This document shows, piece after piece, positions 48,750 through 58,511 of a stretch of 61,781 nt of DNA (positions within the stretch are counted from its first letter, which is position 1; each line of letters begins with the position of its first letter). Below the pieces are notes generated by a model, which was not told the origin of the DNA, did no database searches, and saw only the letters and a list, made by a program, of their open reading frames with translations. The stretch comes from Longimicrobium sp. (GTDB lineage Bacteria > Gemmatimonadota > Gemmatimonadetes > Longimicrobiales > Longimicrobiaceae), in assembly GCA_036389795.1 (NCBI GenBank), contig DASVWD010000079.1, positions 1-61,781 of the forward strand. Direction: 5' to 3'. A program made the translations under genes and the position numbers.

Positions 48750-48952
48750 GGCGGTTGAAACCGCGGCTACGACGACAGGAAGTCCGCCTGCGCGGACTAG
48801 CGGGCTGCGCCCGCGCGCTTCGCGCCCGAGACCGGCCTGCCGGCGCCGAGGGCGGCCTCCGCGCCGAACCTCGCCTGGCGGCCGGGAGCCCGCCTCGCAG
48901 CCTCGCGCAGTTTGCGAGGCTTCCTGCGGTCGTTGCCGCGGCTTCAGCCGCC
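48750..48952. repeat. Inverted-repeat element, copy 1
   Basis: Arms of about 33 bp (GCGGTTGAAACCGCGGCTAC at the left; CTTCCTGCGGTCGTTGCCGC at the right) flank CTAGCGGGCTGCGCCCGCGC. The centre and right arm recur at 57147-57272. It occupies most of the divergent gap between the flippase-like and glycosyltransferase genes; no gene is seen in it. Confidence 0.7.
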
Positions 48953-48995
48953 CCTCGCGAGAGCCGCCGAACCCGATCCGACACGTCCCGACGCG

Positions 48996-50456
48996 ATGCA
49001 TCCACCCGAGCTGCTGACTCCGCCGCGCCGTCCGCTCCCCCCGGGGCGCCGCCTGCTGCTCATCAGCCACCACTTCCCCCCCGGGCAGGCCACGGGCGCG
49101 CTGCGCTGGCAGAAGCTCGCGAGCCACGCCGCCGAGCGCGGGTGGGGGATCGACGCTATCACGGTCCACCCCGACTCCCTCGCCTCGGCCGACTTCACCC
49201 GCCTGGCCGAGCTCCCCGAGGGCACCCGCGTCTACGGCGTCCGCGTCCCGCCGGACCGCTGGGCGCGCTGGGAAGACGCGGCGCACGCCTTCCTGCGCCG
49301 CGTCGTCCGCCGGTCCGCATCGCCGGGCCGGTCCGGGTCGTCCGGGGGATCCGCATCTCCAGCTCACCCCGCGCCCGCCGACGCGGACCTGGCGTGGCGG
49401 CGCGACCTGCGCTGGTCGGCCACGCCGGCCGGGGCGCTGCGCGCGTATCGGGCGTGGCGCTCCTTCGCGCACGAATGGGCGTGGGCGAAGGAGGCGGCGG
49501 ACGCCGCGGCGGCGGTCCTGGAGGCCGGCGTGCACGCGGCGGTGGTCACCTGCGGGCCGCCGCACATGGTGCACCTGGCGGGGCGGCAGGCGGCGGCGCG
49601 CGCGGGGCTCCCGTTCGTGATGGACCTGCGCGACCCCTGGAGCCTGGCGCCGGCCGTCACCCGCGCGCTGGGGAGCCCGCTCTGGTACCGGCTGGCCGAA
49701 CGCCACGAGCGGCGCGCGGTGGCGGACGCCGCGCTGGTGGTCTGCAACACCGGCGCGCTGGCCGACGCGATGCGCGCCGCCCATCCCGCCGCCGCGGAGC
49801 GCGTCGTGGCGGTGATGAACGGGTGCGACGAGGAGCCGCTCCCGCCGCGCCGCGAGGACGGACGCTTCACCATCGCCTACGCCGGCAACATCTACATCGA
49901 CCGCGACCCGCGCCCGCTGCTGCGCGCCGCCGCCCGCGTGGCGCGCGAGGAGGGGCTCCCGCCCGAGCGCTTCGGGCTGGAGTTCGTCGGCCACGCGGAC
50001 GCGTTCGGCGGGGTGCCGCTCGTGGCGCTGGCGGAGGCGGAAGGGGCGGGCGGCTACGTCACCGTGCACCCGCGCCGCCCCCGCGCCGAGGCGCTGGCGA
50101 TGCTCGCGAAGGCGTCCGTGCTCCTGTCGCTGCCGCAGGGGGTCGATCTCGCGATCCCCTCCAAGGTGTTCGAGTACATGCAGTTCCCCGCCTGGCTCCT
50201 GGCGCTGGCCGCGCGTGGGAGCGCCACCGAGGTGCTCCTGCGCGGCAGCGGCGCCGACGTGGTGGAGCCGGGCGACGAGGAGGCGATCGCCCGGGTGCTC
50301 GGCGACCGCTACCGCCGCTGGGCGCGCGGCGAGCGCCCCCGCCCGCTCAACGCCGACGGCCGCTTCGGCCGGCGGCGGCAGGCGGAGGTCCTCTTCGCGG
50401 AGCTGGAGCGGATCGCCGGCGAGTCGGCGGCGGTCAGGCGCGGGAGGGCCGCGTGA
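48996..50456 (+). CDS. Glycosyltransferase family 4 protein
   Basis: A 486-residue GT-B transferase. LLLISHHFPPGQATGALRWQ is the acceptor-domain start, VVTCGPPHMVHLAGRQAA and FVMDLRDPWSLAPA are typical of this group, FTIAYAGNIYIDRDPRPLL begins the donor domain, and IPSKVFEYMQFPAWLLAL holds the donor site. An insertion of Ser/Gly/Pro (residues ~110-130) is probably a loop. Its stop overlaps the next gene start (GTGA), so it is coupled to the methyltransferase. Confidence 0.88.
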   Translation: MHPPELLTPPRRPLPPGRRLLLISHHFPPGQATGALRWQKLASHAAERGWGIDAITVHPDSLASADFTRLAELPEGTRVYGVRVPPDRWARWEDAAHAFLRRVVRRSASPGRSGSSGGSASPAHPAPADADLAWRRDLRWSATPAGALRAYRAWRSFAHEWAWAKEAADAAAAVLEAGVHAAVVTCGPPHMVHLAGRQAAARAGLPFVMDLRDPWSLAPAVTRALGSPLWYRLAERHERRAVADAALVVCNTGALADAMRAAHPAAAERVVAVMNGCDEEPLPPRREDGRFTIAYAGNIYIDRDPRPLLRAAARVAREEGLPPERFGLEFVGHADAFGGVPLVALAEAEGAGGYVTVHPRRPRAEALAMLAKASVLLSLPQGVDLAIPSKVFEYMQFPAWLLALAARGSATEVLLRGSGADVVEPGDEEAIARVLGDRYRRWARGERPRPLNADGRFGRRRQAEVLFAELERIAGESAAVRRGRAA

Positions 50457-51385
50457 GCCGGGACGACCGCCGCGCGGAGGTGCGCGCCTACTTCGACCGC
50501 AACGTCGCGGAGTGGGACACGGTCCGCTACCTGGACCAGACCTACGTGGGCCGCGCCCGCCACGCGCTGCGCTGGCTGCGCTCGCTGGGGCGCGGCAGGC
50601 GCGTGCTGGACCTGGGGTGCGGCACGGGGCGGCAGACGGTCGCGGGGACCCGCGCGGGCCTCTGCGTGGTCTCGGCCGACTTCTCGTTCGAGATGGCGCG
50701 CGCCACCCGCCAGCGCGTCCTGCGCGAGTGCCCCGGCGCCGCGCCCGCGGTGGTCGTCGCCGACGCGCTGCACCCGCCCTTCCGCCCGGGCGCCTTCGAC
50801 GCGGTGATGGCGCTGGGCGTGGTCGGCTTCGTCCCCGACCGGCCGGGAATGCTGCGCGAGGCGCGAACGCTGCTCGCCCCCGGCGGCGAGCTGGTGTGCG
50901 ACGTGGGCGTCCCCGAGCGGCGCGTGCTCTTCCCCGCGCTCGGCGCGGCGCTCGACCGGCCCCTGCGCTCGCTCGCCCGGCTCTGGCGCGAGCGGATTCT
51001 CCGCCGTCCGAAGACGGAAGGAGACGACTCCGGCGCGCCCGGGTGGTACGGGCGGCACTTCGTGAAGCACGCGCCCGAGGAGATCGAGGCGATGCTCTGC
51101 GAGGCCGGCTTCCGGCCCCTGGCGCGCGGCGGCTCGGGGCTGGGCGAGCTGCGGCTGCTGGGGCGGCTGGTGCTCCCCTGGCGCGTGCAGGGGGCGCTGA
51201 CGCGCCTGGCGGTCGTGCTGAGCGCGCTCCCGGGCGGGGGGTGGCTGGCCCGGCGCTCGCTCACCTACGTGGTGCGCTCGGCGCGCGCGCCCGACCTCCC
51301 CGCGCGCGTCCCGGAGCGCGCCCCCGTCCCCCCACCGGTGGCGGCCCTGGCCGATGCACCTGCTCTTCGTCGCCAACTTCTCTAG
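50453..51385 (+). CDS. Class I SAM-dependent methyltransferase
   Basis: A 310-residue protein. The SAM-binding motif RRVLDLGCGTGRQTVAGTRA is near residue 50, SADFSFEMARATRQRV gives motif II, and FDAVMALGVVGFVPDRPGML follows as in Methyltransf_11/25 proteins; LLAPGGELVCDVG is the post-motif. The substrate is unknown; glycan or lipid-linked glycan methylation fits the context. GTG start, coupled upstream and overlapping the next glycosyltransferase by 32 nt. Confidence 0.87.
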   Translation: MSRDDRRAEVRAYFDRNVAEWDTVRYLDQTYVGRARHALRWLRSLGRGRRVLDLGCGTGRQTVAGTRAGLCVVSADFSFEMARATRQRVLRECPGAAPAVVVADALHPPFRPGAFDAVMALGVVGFVPDRPGMLREARTLLAPGGELVCDVGVPERRVLFPALGAALDRPLRSLARLWRERILRRPKTEGDDSGAPGWYGRHFVKHAPEEIEAMLCEAGFRPLARGGSGLGELRLLGRLVLPWRVQGALTRLAVVLSALPGGGWLARRSLTYVVRSARAPDLPARVPERAPVPPPVAALADAPALRRQLL

Positions 51386-52532
51386 CCGCACCGGCTACGC
51401 CTGGGAGACCATCGAGCGGGTCTTCCGGCGGGTGGGCGAGAGCCTGGTGCGCGAGGGGCACCGGGTGAGCGTGTGCTACGCCCGGCTGGAGAACGGCCCG
51501 CCGGAGCGGATGCGCGGCGCCCCCTTCGAGTTCGTGGCGTTCGACTACGGCCGCACCCGCACCCCCGGCGGCCTGCGCGACTTCATGCGCCTGCTGCGCG
51601 CGCGCGGCGTCGACGCGCTGTACCTCACCGACCGCCCCACCTGGTCGTGGCGCTACCCCTTCTTCCACCTGGCCGGGGTGCGGCGGCTGATCGTGCACGA
51701 CCGCACCTCGGGCGAGCGGACGCGCCGCGCGGCGCTCCTGCGCGGGGTGAAGCGGCTCCTGCACCACGTCCCCGGCCTGGCGGGCGACTGCTTCATCGGC
51801 GTCTCGGAGTACGTGCGCAGGCGGATGGTCGAGGTGAACGGCACGCCCCCGTCGCGGACGTGGTGCGTCTACAACGGGATCGACCTGGCCCCCTTCGCCG
51901 TCCCCGACCGCGCCGCGCTGCGCCAGGATCTGGGGCTTCCGGAGGAGACGCGGGTGGTCTTCTGCTCCGGCCGCGCGCAGCCGTACAAGGGGATCCAGCT
52001 GGTGATCGAGGCCGCCGCCCTGCTCAAGGACCAGGGCGTGCCCGACCTGGCGTTCGCCTACGCGGGAGACGGGGGATACCTGAAGGAGCTGAAGGAGCTC
52101 GCCGCGCGCCGCGGGGTGGAGAACTTCCACTTCCTGGGCAGGCGCGACGACGTCCCCCGGCTGCTGGGCGGCGCGGCGGCGGCGGTGGTCCCCTCGCTGT
52201 GGGCCGAGGCGTTCGGGCTGACGGTGGTGGAGGCGTTCGCCGCCGGGGCGCCCCTGGTCGCCGCGCGCACCGGCGGCATCCCCGAGCTGGTGCGCGACGG
52301 GGAGACGGGCGTGCTGTTCCCCCCCGGCGACGCGCGCGCCCTGGCCGCCGCCCTGCGCGCCGTCCTCGCCGACCCGCAGGCGGCCGAGGTGCGCGCCGCC
52401 CGCGCCGCCCGCGAGGTCCGGCGCCGCTTCAGCCTGGAGAAGTCGGCGGTGAGCCTCTACGCGCTGGTCTCCTCGCAGCTGCGCACCTCGCCCGTCCTCG
52501 CCGCGCCGGTGGTCGCGGCGGCGGAGGAGTAG
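51354..52532 (+). CDS. Glycosyltransferase family 4 protein
   Basis: A 392-residue GT-B transferase. HLLFVANFSSRTGYAWETIE starts the acceptor domain, VSEYVRRRMVEVNG and CVYNGIDLAPF precede the donor domain, and WAEAFGLTVVEAFAAGAPLV carries the retaining-GT4 EX7E motif. It overlaps the upstream methyltransferase by 32 nt and ends the plus-strand run 48996-52532. Confidence 0.92.
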   Translation: MHLLFVANFSSRTGYAWETIERVFRRVGESLVREGHRVSVCYARLENGPPERMRGAPFEFVAFDYGRTRTPGGLRDFMRLLRARGVDALYLTDRPTWSWRYPFFHLAGVRRLIVHDRTSGERTRRAALLRGVKRLLHHVPGLAGDCFIGVSEYVRRRMVEVNGTPPSRTWCVYNGIDLAPFAVPDRAALRQDLGLPEETRVVFCSGRAQPYKGIQLVIEAAALLKDQGVPDLAFAYAGDGGYLKELKELAARRGVENFHFLGRRDDVPRLLGGAAAAVVPSLWAEAFGLTVVEAFAAGAPLVAARTGGIPELVRDGETGVLFPPGDARALAAALRAVLADPQAAEVRAARAAREVRRRFSLEKSAVSLYALVSSQLRTSPVLAAPVVAAAEE

Positions 52533-52603
52533 CCGTCGCGCCGCGATTGGGGCGGTCGATGCCGTTCGCGGATCCGACCCGGTAACCGCGTCTGGTCCTC
52601 ACC

Positions 52604-52720
52604 GCGATGTGTTTCGTAGGGGCGAGCCTGCGAGTCCGAGCACGGGCAGCATCGGCGCAAGAGGCCGCCTGCCGCGCATGGACCGAGATCCGCCGGTCGA
52701 GGCAGGCCTCGCCCCCACGG
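52604..52720 (+). repeat. Palindromic dispersed element, copy C
   Basis: Starts GCGATGTGTTTCGTAGGGGC and ends GCAGGCCTCGCCCCCACGG. Same element as 39301-39419 and 14532-14650, with about one change in eight positions in the centre and conserved ends. It lies between the glycosyltransferase and the TPR/multicopper oxidase gene. Confidence 0.8.
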
Positions 52721-52834
52721 ATTACCCGGCCGTGTTTCCGAGGGAGGAGTCCCGGTGCGGAATCAGCGCGGAATCCATATCTTCTCCGTCCTCCATCCGT
52801 GCCCGCCGATCCCCCCTCGCCCTCCAGGGAGACC

Positions 52835-55800
52835 ATGCCCATCCTCCGCAGGCCGCTGCTCGCGGCCGCCGCCCTCGCGCTGCTCCCCGCGGCCGCCCTC
52901 CCCCAGCACTACCACTGCGGCCCGCCGCCGCCGCTCACCCAGCCCGTGGTGCCCCTGTGGCCGGGCGTCGACAGCACCGTCAGCTTCCCGATCAGCAGCG
53001 GCAACGATTCCACGAAGGCGTACTTCGACCAGGGGCTGGCGCTGATCTACGGCTTCAACCACCTGGAGTCGGTGCTGAGCTTCCGCAAGGCCGCGCAGTT
53101 CGATCCGAAGTGCGCCATCTGCTGGTGGGGGATCGCCATCGCGCTGGGGCCCAACATCAACGAGCCCATCAACCAGCAGCGCTGGGAGATGGCCCTGGCG
53201 GCCCTCGACACCGCCGGGATGCCGGAGCGCTCCGCCAGCGAGGAGGAGCGGCGGTACATCGCCGCGGCGCGGCTGCGCTACTTCAACCCGGACGGTAGCC
53301 GCCCCCGGTTCCCGATCCCCGACACCGCCACGTTCAACCGGACGCGCCGCGAGATGGACCGGCGCTACGCGGACGCGATGGGTAGCGTGTGGAGCGCCGG
53401 CGGCAGGCAGAACCCGCACCTGGGCACCATGTACGCCGAGGCGCTGATGGACCTGCACCCCTGGGACCTGTGGAACCGCGACGGGACGGCGAAGTGGCCC
53501 GAGACCCGGCAGGTGAGCGCCGTGGTCAACTCCATCCTGGCGAAGGAGCCGGAGCACGTGGGTGCGGCGCACCTGAAGATCCACGTGCACGAGGGCTCCG
53601 CACACCCCGACTCGGCCCGCCGCGAAGCCGACATCCTGGAGGGGCTGATGCCGGGCTCGGCGCACATCACCCACATGCCCTCGCACATCGACCACCGCAT
53701 GGGCGCGTACGCGGCGGGCGTCGGGCACAACCGGCGCGCCACGGCGCTGGACAGCGCCTACCTGGACTTCCGCGGCTGGATGTGGCGCTACCCGATGTAC
53801 TTCGCCCACGACAACGACTTCCTGTGGGTGTCGGCCACCTTCGCCGGCCTGCGCGCCGACGCCCTGGCCTCGGCCGACTCGCTGAACGGCATCGTGGAGC
53901 CCGAGCTGATCCGGTGCTATCCCAGCGCGGAGCACTTCCTGACCGCGCCGATCCTGGTGCGGGTGCGCTTCGGGATGTGGAGCGAGGCGCTCCGGCAGGC
54001 GCCGCCGCGGGGGTACGACTACGCGATGGGGATGTGGCACTACGCGCGCGGCTGGGCGCTGCTGCGGATGGACAGCACGCGGCAGGCCGAGGTGGCGCGC
54101 GACAGCGCCCGGGCCTACGCGGCGCGGCTCGAGGGGCGGTCGATCGCCAACAACCCGGCCGACACGCTGGTGCTGATCGCCGTCCACACGCTCACCGGCG
54201 AGATCGAGGCCGCGCGGGGCAACCAGACCGCCGCGATCGGGGAGCTCCGGCAGGCGGTGAGGATGCAGGACAGCCTGGACTACGACGAGCCGCCGCCGTT
54301 CTTCTACCCGGCGCGGCACTCGCTGGGCGCGGTGCTGGTGGAGACGCTCGACTCGACCAACGCGGAGCGCGCCCTCGAGGTGTACCGGACCGACCTGGGC
54401 GGAGTGGGCCGGAAGTACGCCGTCAACCACAACCCGCGGAACGCCTGGGCCTACGTGGGGATGGCGAGGGCGATGCAGGTGCTGCGGCGGGATCCGAAGC
54501 CGTGGCTGGACTCGGCGGCCGCGGTGTGGAAGGGCGGCGAGCTGCCGCCCGCCTCGCGGTACCCGCAGCAGCGGTGGCACGCGTACACCGCGCCCCTCAC
54601 GATCTCCGCCAACTCGGCGCGCCTCGTGAGCACGACGCTCCGGGCCGCCCCGGGGACGGTGACGCTCGACGGCGTCGCCTATCCCGTGAACCTGTACGCC
54701 GGCTCGCTCCTGCCGCCGGTCCTGAAGCTGGAGCCGGGCGACTCGCTGCGGGTGCTCCTGGTCAACGACATGGACACCACCGCCGGCGACACCACCAACC
54801 TGCACTTCCACGGCTTCGCGGTGTCGCCGCGCCCGCCGGCCGACAACGTGGTCCGGACCCACGTCCCCCGCGGCGGCCGGTACCAGTACGCCATGCGGCT
54901 TCCCCGCGACCACGCGCAGGGGCTCTTCTGGTACCACCCCCACCCCCACGGCAGCAGCTACGACCAGGTGAAGCGCGGGATGTCGGGCGCCATCAGCATC
55001 GGCGACCCGCGGCGGTACTTCCCGGAGTACGCCGGGATTCCCGAGGTCTACCTCCTCCTCAAGTTCTTCCAGCCCGACGCGCCGTCGGCCGAGATCTCCA
55101 CCGTGAACGGGGTGCCGCGGGTGGAGCTGCCCGAGATGCGGGTGGGCGACGCGCAGTTCTGGCGCATCGGCAACATCACCACCGAGCGCTACTACCGCCT
55201 GCGCCTGGTGGGCCCGGCGGGCGACTCGGTGGCGTTCCAGGTGCTGGCCCGCGACGGGAACGTGGTGGCCCAGGGGCCGCCGGTGATGGTGGACGAGGTG
55301 CTGCTGGGCGCCGGCCAGCGCGCCGAGGTGGTGGTGCGGGGCGCCCGGCCGGGGTACTACACGCTGGTGGCCACCGACTTCGTGCGCCAGGACTCGCTTC
55401 CCGACCCGCGCAACCCGCGGCTCGTGGACGGGGCGGCCGTGCTGGCGCGGGTGAAGGTGAACCCGACGCCCGGGCGCCCGAACGCGGTGGCCGCCGCCCC
55501 GCGGCCGGGCGGCCACCCCGGGGAGGCGCGCCTCATCCGGGCGCTCGTCGCGGCGCCCGCCGACGCGGTGTTCCGCGACAGCATCGAGTTCGAGATCGAC
55601 CGCAACACCAGGCCGACGCGATACATGATCGACCACGCGCTCTACGATCCCGACAACATCGCCAAAAGGCTCGTGCTGGGGCGGACGTACGCGTGGCGGA
55701 TCAAGAACGCGAGCCAGTCGTGGCACACCTTCCACATCCACCAGGGCGACTTCGTGGTGGACTCCGTCGGGGGGCGGAAGATGCCGCCGGACTACCGCCT

Positions 55801-56038
55801 GGACACGGTGAGCGTGCCTCCGTGCACGGCGTGGCTGCCCGACAAGACCTGCCGGCCGGGCGCGGAGGGCGTGTCCGTGATCCGCTTCCGGTACGATTCG
55901 CCCGCCGTGCTGGGCGAGTTCGTCTACCACTGCCACATGCTGTTCCACGAGGACAACGGCATGATGGCGAACGTCCAGCTGGTGCCCCGGCCGGGGGACG
56001 CCCCGCCGCCGGGCGGCGCGCCGGCGCACCGGCACTGA
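52835..56038 (+). CDS. TPR repeat protein fused to a multicopper oxidase
   Basis: A 1067-residue secreted protein with a signal peptide (LLAAAALALLPAAALPQ). Residues ~30-590 match a known TPR-type family: YFDQGLALIYGFNHLESVLS, CAICWWGIAIALGPNINEP and HITHMPSHIDHRMGAYAAGV. From ~600 the frame continues as a cupredoxin-type multicopper oxidase: LHFHGF (His657, His659), WYHPHPHGSS (His701, 703, 705), HTFHIHQGDF (His964, 967, 969) and YHCHMLFHEDNGMM (His1032, Cys1033, His1034, His1038). All four copper-binding boxes are present, so oxidase activity is likely, on an unknown phenol or metal substrate. AGGGAG precedes the ATG. Both halves are usually separate genes; here one unbroken frame spans them. 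Confidence 0.9.
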   Translation: MPILRRPLLAAAALALLPAAALPQHYHCGPPPPLTQPVVPLWPGVDSTVSFPISSGNDSTKAYFDQGLALIYGFNHLESVLSFRKAAQFDPKCAICWWGIAIALGPNINEPINQQRWEMALAALDTAGMPERSASEEERRYIAAARLRYFNPDGSRPRFPIPDTATFNRTRREMDRRYADAMGSVWSAGGRQNPHLGTMYAEALMDLHPWDLWNRDGTAKWPETRQVSAVVNSILAKEPEHVGAAHLKIHVHEGSAHPDSARREADILEGLMPGSAHITHMPSHIDHRMGAYAAGVGHNRRATALDSAYLDFRGWMWRYPMYFAHDNDFLWVSATFAGLRADALASADSLNGIVEPELIRCYPSAEHFLTAPILVRVRFGMWSEALRQAPPRGYDYAMGMWHYARGWALLRMDSTRQAEVARDSARAYAARLEGRSIANNPADTLVLIAVHTLTGEIEAARGNQTAAIGELRQAVRMQDSLDYDEPPPFFYPARHSLGAVLVETLDSTNAERALEVYRTDLGGVGRKYAVNHNPRNAWAYVGMARAMQVLRRDPKPWLDSAAAVWKGGELPPASRYPQQRWHAYTAPLTISANSARLVSTTLRAAPGTVTLDGVAYPVNLYAGSLLPPVLKLEPGDSLRVLLVNDMDTTAGDTTNLHFHGFAVSPRPPADNVVRTHVPRGGRYQYAMRLPRDHAQGLFWYHPHPHGSSYDQVKRGMSGAISIGDPRRYFPEYAGIPEVYLLLKFFQPDAPSAEISTVNGVPRVELPEMRVGDAQFWRIGNITTERYYRLRLVGPAGDSVAFQVLARDGNVVAQGPPVMVDEVLLGAGQRAEVVVRGARPGYYTLVATDFVRQDSLPDPRNPRLVDGAAVLARVKVNPTPGRPNAVAAAPRPGGHPGEARLIRALVAAPADAVFRDSIEFEIDRNTRPTRYMIDHALYDPDNIAKRLVLGRTYAWRIKNASQSWHTFHIHQGDFVVDSVGGRKMPPDYRLDTVSVPPCTAWLPDKTCRPGAEGVSVIRFRYDSPAVLGEFVYHCHMLFHEDNGMMANVQLVPRPGDAPPPGGAPAHRH

Positions 56039-56085
56039 GTAGTCGGGCGGTTGATGCCGATCGAGAAGCCGATCCGGCAATCGGG

Positions 56086-56200
56086 CTCGTAGGGGCGAGG
56101 CCTGCCTCGCCCGCTGCCTGTCGCAACACCAGAGCTCGTCGAAGCGGGCCGGGCATGTCGCCGCGTGATGGCCTTCGGCCATCCGGGCGAGGCAGGCCTG
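56086..56200. repeat. Palindromic dispersed element, degenerate copy D
   Basis: CTCGTAGGGGCGAGGCCTGC at the left and CGGGCGAGGCAGGCCTGG at the right, with GCCTGCCTCGCCCG and its complement forming a 14-bp inverted repeat. The centre differs from copies A-C. It abuts the truncated HxlR gene fragment. Confidence 0.6.
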
Positions 56201-56312
56201 GACGGCGGTTGCCGAACATCAGGTCGCGGATGACGATCAGGCTCCAGCGATCCCCCAGCGCCTCGAGAGTCAGATCGATCGGGCAGCCCGAGCGTGGGGC
56301 GTTCAAAACCAA
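56201..56312 (-). pseudogene. HxlR-family regulator, 5' fragment
   Basis: The minus strand encodes RSGCPIDLTLEALGDRWSLI followed by VIRDLMFGNRR, the start of the winged-helix HxlR domain. After the Arg-Arg the homology stops at the edge of repeat copy D, and the frame continues as repeat sequence. The remaining ~70 residues of the domain are absent. The fragment is divergent from the dihydrofolate reductase-like gene, a common neighbour of HxlR regulators. Confidence 0.7.
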
Positions 56313-56404
56313 TTGCGATATGAAATCAGTCTATCTAGCTTGCAACCGATGGCATAACGCAATCAGAACCGCGCGGATGTGCCGCGTAAGGAAAGGAAGT
56401 GGGT

Positions 56405-56935
<531 letters not shown>

Positions 56936-57131
56936 TCTCGCGACTCGCCGGGTGGAGGCAGCTGAGCTCGATGGGGGCGAGACACTCGATGTGACGCTCG
57001 AACTGGATGTCCAGGAACGACGCGTAGAGCCTCCGCCAGATCTCGTGGCCGCTCGGAAGCGCTCGCCAAGCACCTGGCGCTTCACGACGAACGCAGCCCG
57101 TGATCGACTAAAGCGCCTTTATCCATCTTGA
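56936..57131 (+). pseudogene. DUF1905/YdeI-type domain remnant
   Basis: In one frame the bases from about 56949 encode RVEAAELDGGETLDVTLELD and then RRVEPPPDLVAA, the core of the DUF1905/YdeI domain (elsewhere AAGDEVDVELELD, REVEVPPDLAAAL). The homology then breaks: a +1 shift near 57050 gives a further plausible stretch. No start codon or upstream half is present. It seems a residue of the gene that followed the reductase. Confidence 0.45.
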
Positions 57132-57146
57132 CTTCGGTGGCGAACT

Positions 57147-57272
57147 ACTAGCGGGCTGCGCCCGCGCGCTTCGCGCCCACAGACCCTGCTTTCCGCGCCG
57201 AAGGCATTCCCCGCGCCGAAGCAGCCTGCGAAGGCAGGCTTCTCGCCGTTGTTGCTGCAGGTTCACCTGCCC
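57147..57272. repeat. Inverted-repeat element, copy 2 (partial)
   Basis: CTAGCGGGCTGCGCCCGCGC and GCTTCGCGCCC match the centre of 48750-48952, and CAGGCTTCTCGCCGTTGTTG matches its right arm. The left arm is missing. It lies between the DUF1905 remnant and the acyltransferase gene. Confidence 0.6.
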
Positions 57273-57355
57273 GGCGCGGAGCCAGTACAACGAACCGGCG
57301 CCGGCCCTCGATCGGGGTCGGCGCCGAATCTGTCTGCGAGATACGTGGAGGAAGA

Positions 57356-58393
57356 TCACCCGCCTTCCGTCCCGATGGCCGGGCGCACGCGCGCCGGGAG
57401 CAGCGGCCCCCGCGCGCGCAGCCAGCGCTCCACGCGCGGGCGCAGCGCCAGGATCGGCTTCTCGACCACGTAATACGAGAGGCTCGCCACCGCCACGCAC
57501 ACCCCGATGCCGATCAGCAGCCGCGCGGCCGGGGGCACCACCTCCACGTGGCGCCCGGCCGTGATCGCCCAGCCGTGCCAGAGGTACATCGGGTACGAGA
57601 CCGCCCCCAGGTAGCGCATCGGCCGCCACTCCAGCCAGCTCCAGGCGCGGCTCCGGTGCAGCTGCATCACCTGCAGCATCAGCACCGCCAGCAGCAGCGA
57701 GTCGACCGTGTACCCCAGCGTGTAGGCGTACGCGGCCGGCGTCGCCAGGCGCGACCAGGCCAGCGCCGCCAGGGTGAGCGCCGGCAGCCACGGCCGCCAC
57801 GCCACGGCGCGCGCGAAGCCCAGGAACTCGCGCCGCGAGCCGAGCACGGCCATCAGGCAGCCGATGGCCAGGCTGTCGAAGCGCGTGTCGAACGCGTTGT
57901 ACACGTAGTGCGTGGGGACGCCCACCCGCAGGAAGAGGCACGAGCGCCACGCCGCCGCGGCCACCACCGCCGCCGCGAGCGCCGCGGCCAGGGCGCGCCG
58001 CCCCCGCCGCGCCAGCAGCAGGAAGGCCAGCGGCCAGAGGACGTAGAACTGCTCCTCCACCGCCAGCGACCAGGCGTGCGCGGCGGGCGTGGTGTCGTGC
58101 CCCAGGAAGGCGTTGTAGTAGTTCAGCGTGTAGGTGAGCGCCGCCGCCACCTGGCCGGGCGTCCACGGGTCGTCCAGCAGGCGGTCCGCCGCGACCGAGG
58201 CCACCACGAACACGTAGTAGGCGGGGAAGATCCTGAGCGTCCGGCGCGCGTAGAAGCCCGCCAGCGACACCGACCCCGCCGCGCGCTCCTCCTTGAGCAG
58301 GAGCCAGGTGATCAGGAAGCCGCTCAGCACGAAGAACATCGTGACCGAGAGGTTCCCCGGCGCGTTCAGCCCGAAGTGGTAGAGCATCACCAC
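57356..58393 (-). CDS. OafA/YrhL-type O-acyltransferase, 5' end frameshifted
   Basis: A 345-residue multi-spanning membrane acyltransferase (Acyl_transf_3) that acylates cell-surface sugars. VMLYHFG, FFVLSGFLITWLLLKEE, FYARRTLRIFPAYYVFV, WSLAVEEQFYVLWPLAFLLL and YPMYLWHGW are the family blocks. The normal N-terminus is encoded upstream in the same frame (GRRLPTLDGFRALAVLV), but no start codon exists there, while a GTG at 58514 in another frame overlaps the upstream glycosyltransferase stop and leads into it. One base gained or lost near 58460 would join the two. The full gene is probably 57356-58514. Confidence 0.85.
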   Translation of the reverse strand: MVMLYHFGLNAPGNLSVTMFFVLSGFLITWLLLKEERAAGSVSLAGFYARRTLRIFPAYYVFVVASVAADRLLDDPWTPGQVAAALTYTLNYYNAFLGHDTTPAAHAWSLAVEEQFYVLWPLAFLLLARRGRRALAAALAAAVVAAAAWRSCLFLRVGVPTHYVYNAFDTRFDSLAIGCLMAVLGSRREFLGFARAVAWRPWLPALTLAALAWSRLATPAAYAYTLGYTVDSLLLAVLMLQVMQLHRSRAWSWLEWRPMRYLGAVSYPMYLWHGWAITAGRHVEVVPPAARLLIGIGVCVAVASLSYYVVEKPILALRPRVERWLRARGPLLPARVRPAIGTEGG

Positions 58394-58511
58394 CAGGACG
58401 GCGAGGGCGCGGAAGCCGTCCAGCGTGGGCAGCCGCCTCCCCTCCAGCAGCCCCGCCAGGTCGGCCGGGCCGCGCTCGGCGCCGGCGCCGCGCCCTGCGT
58501 CCGGGACTCGC

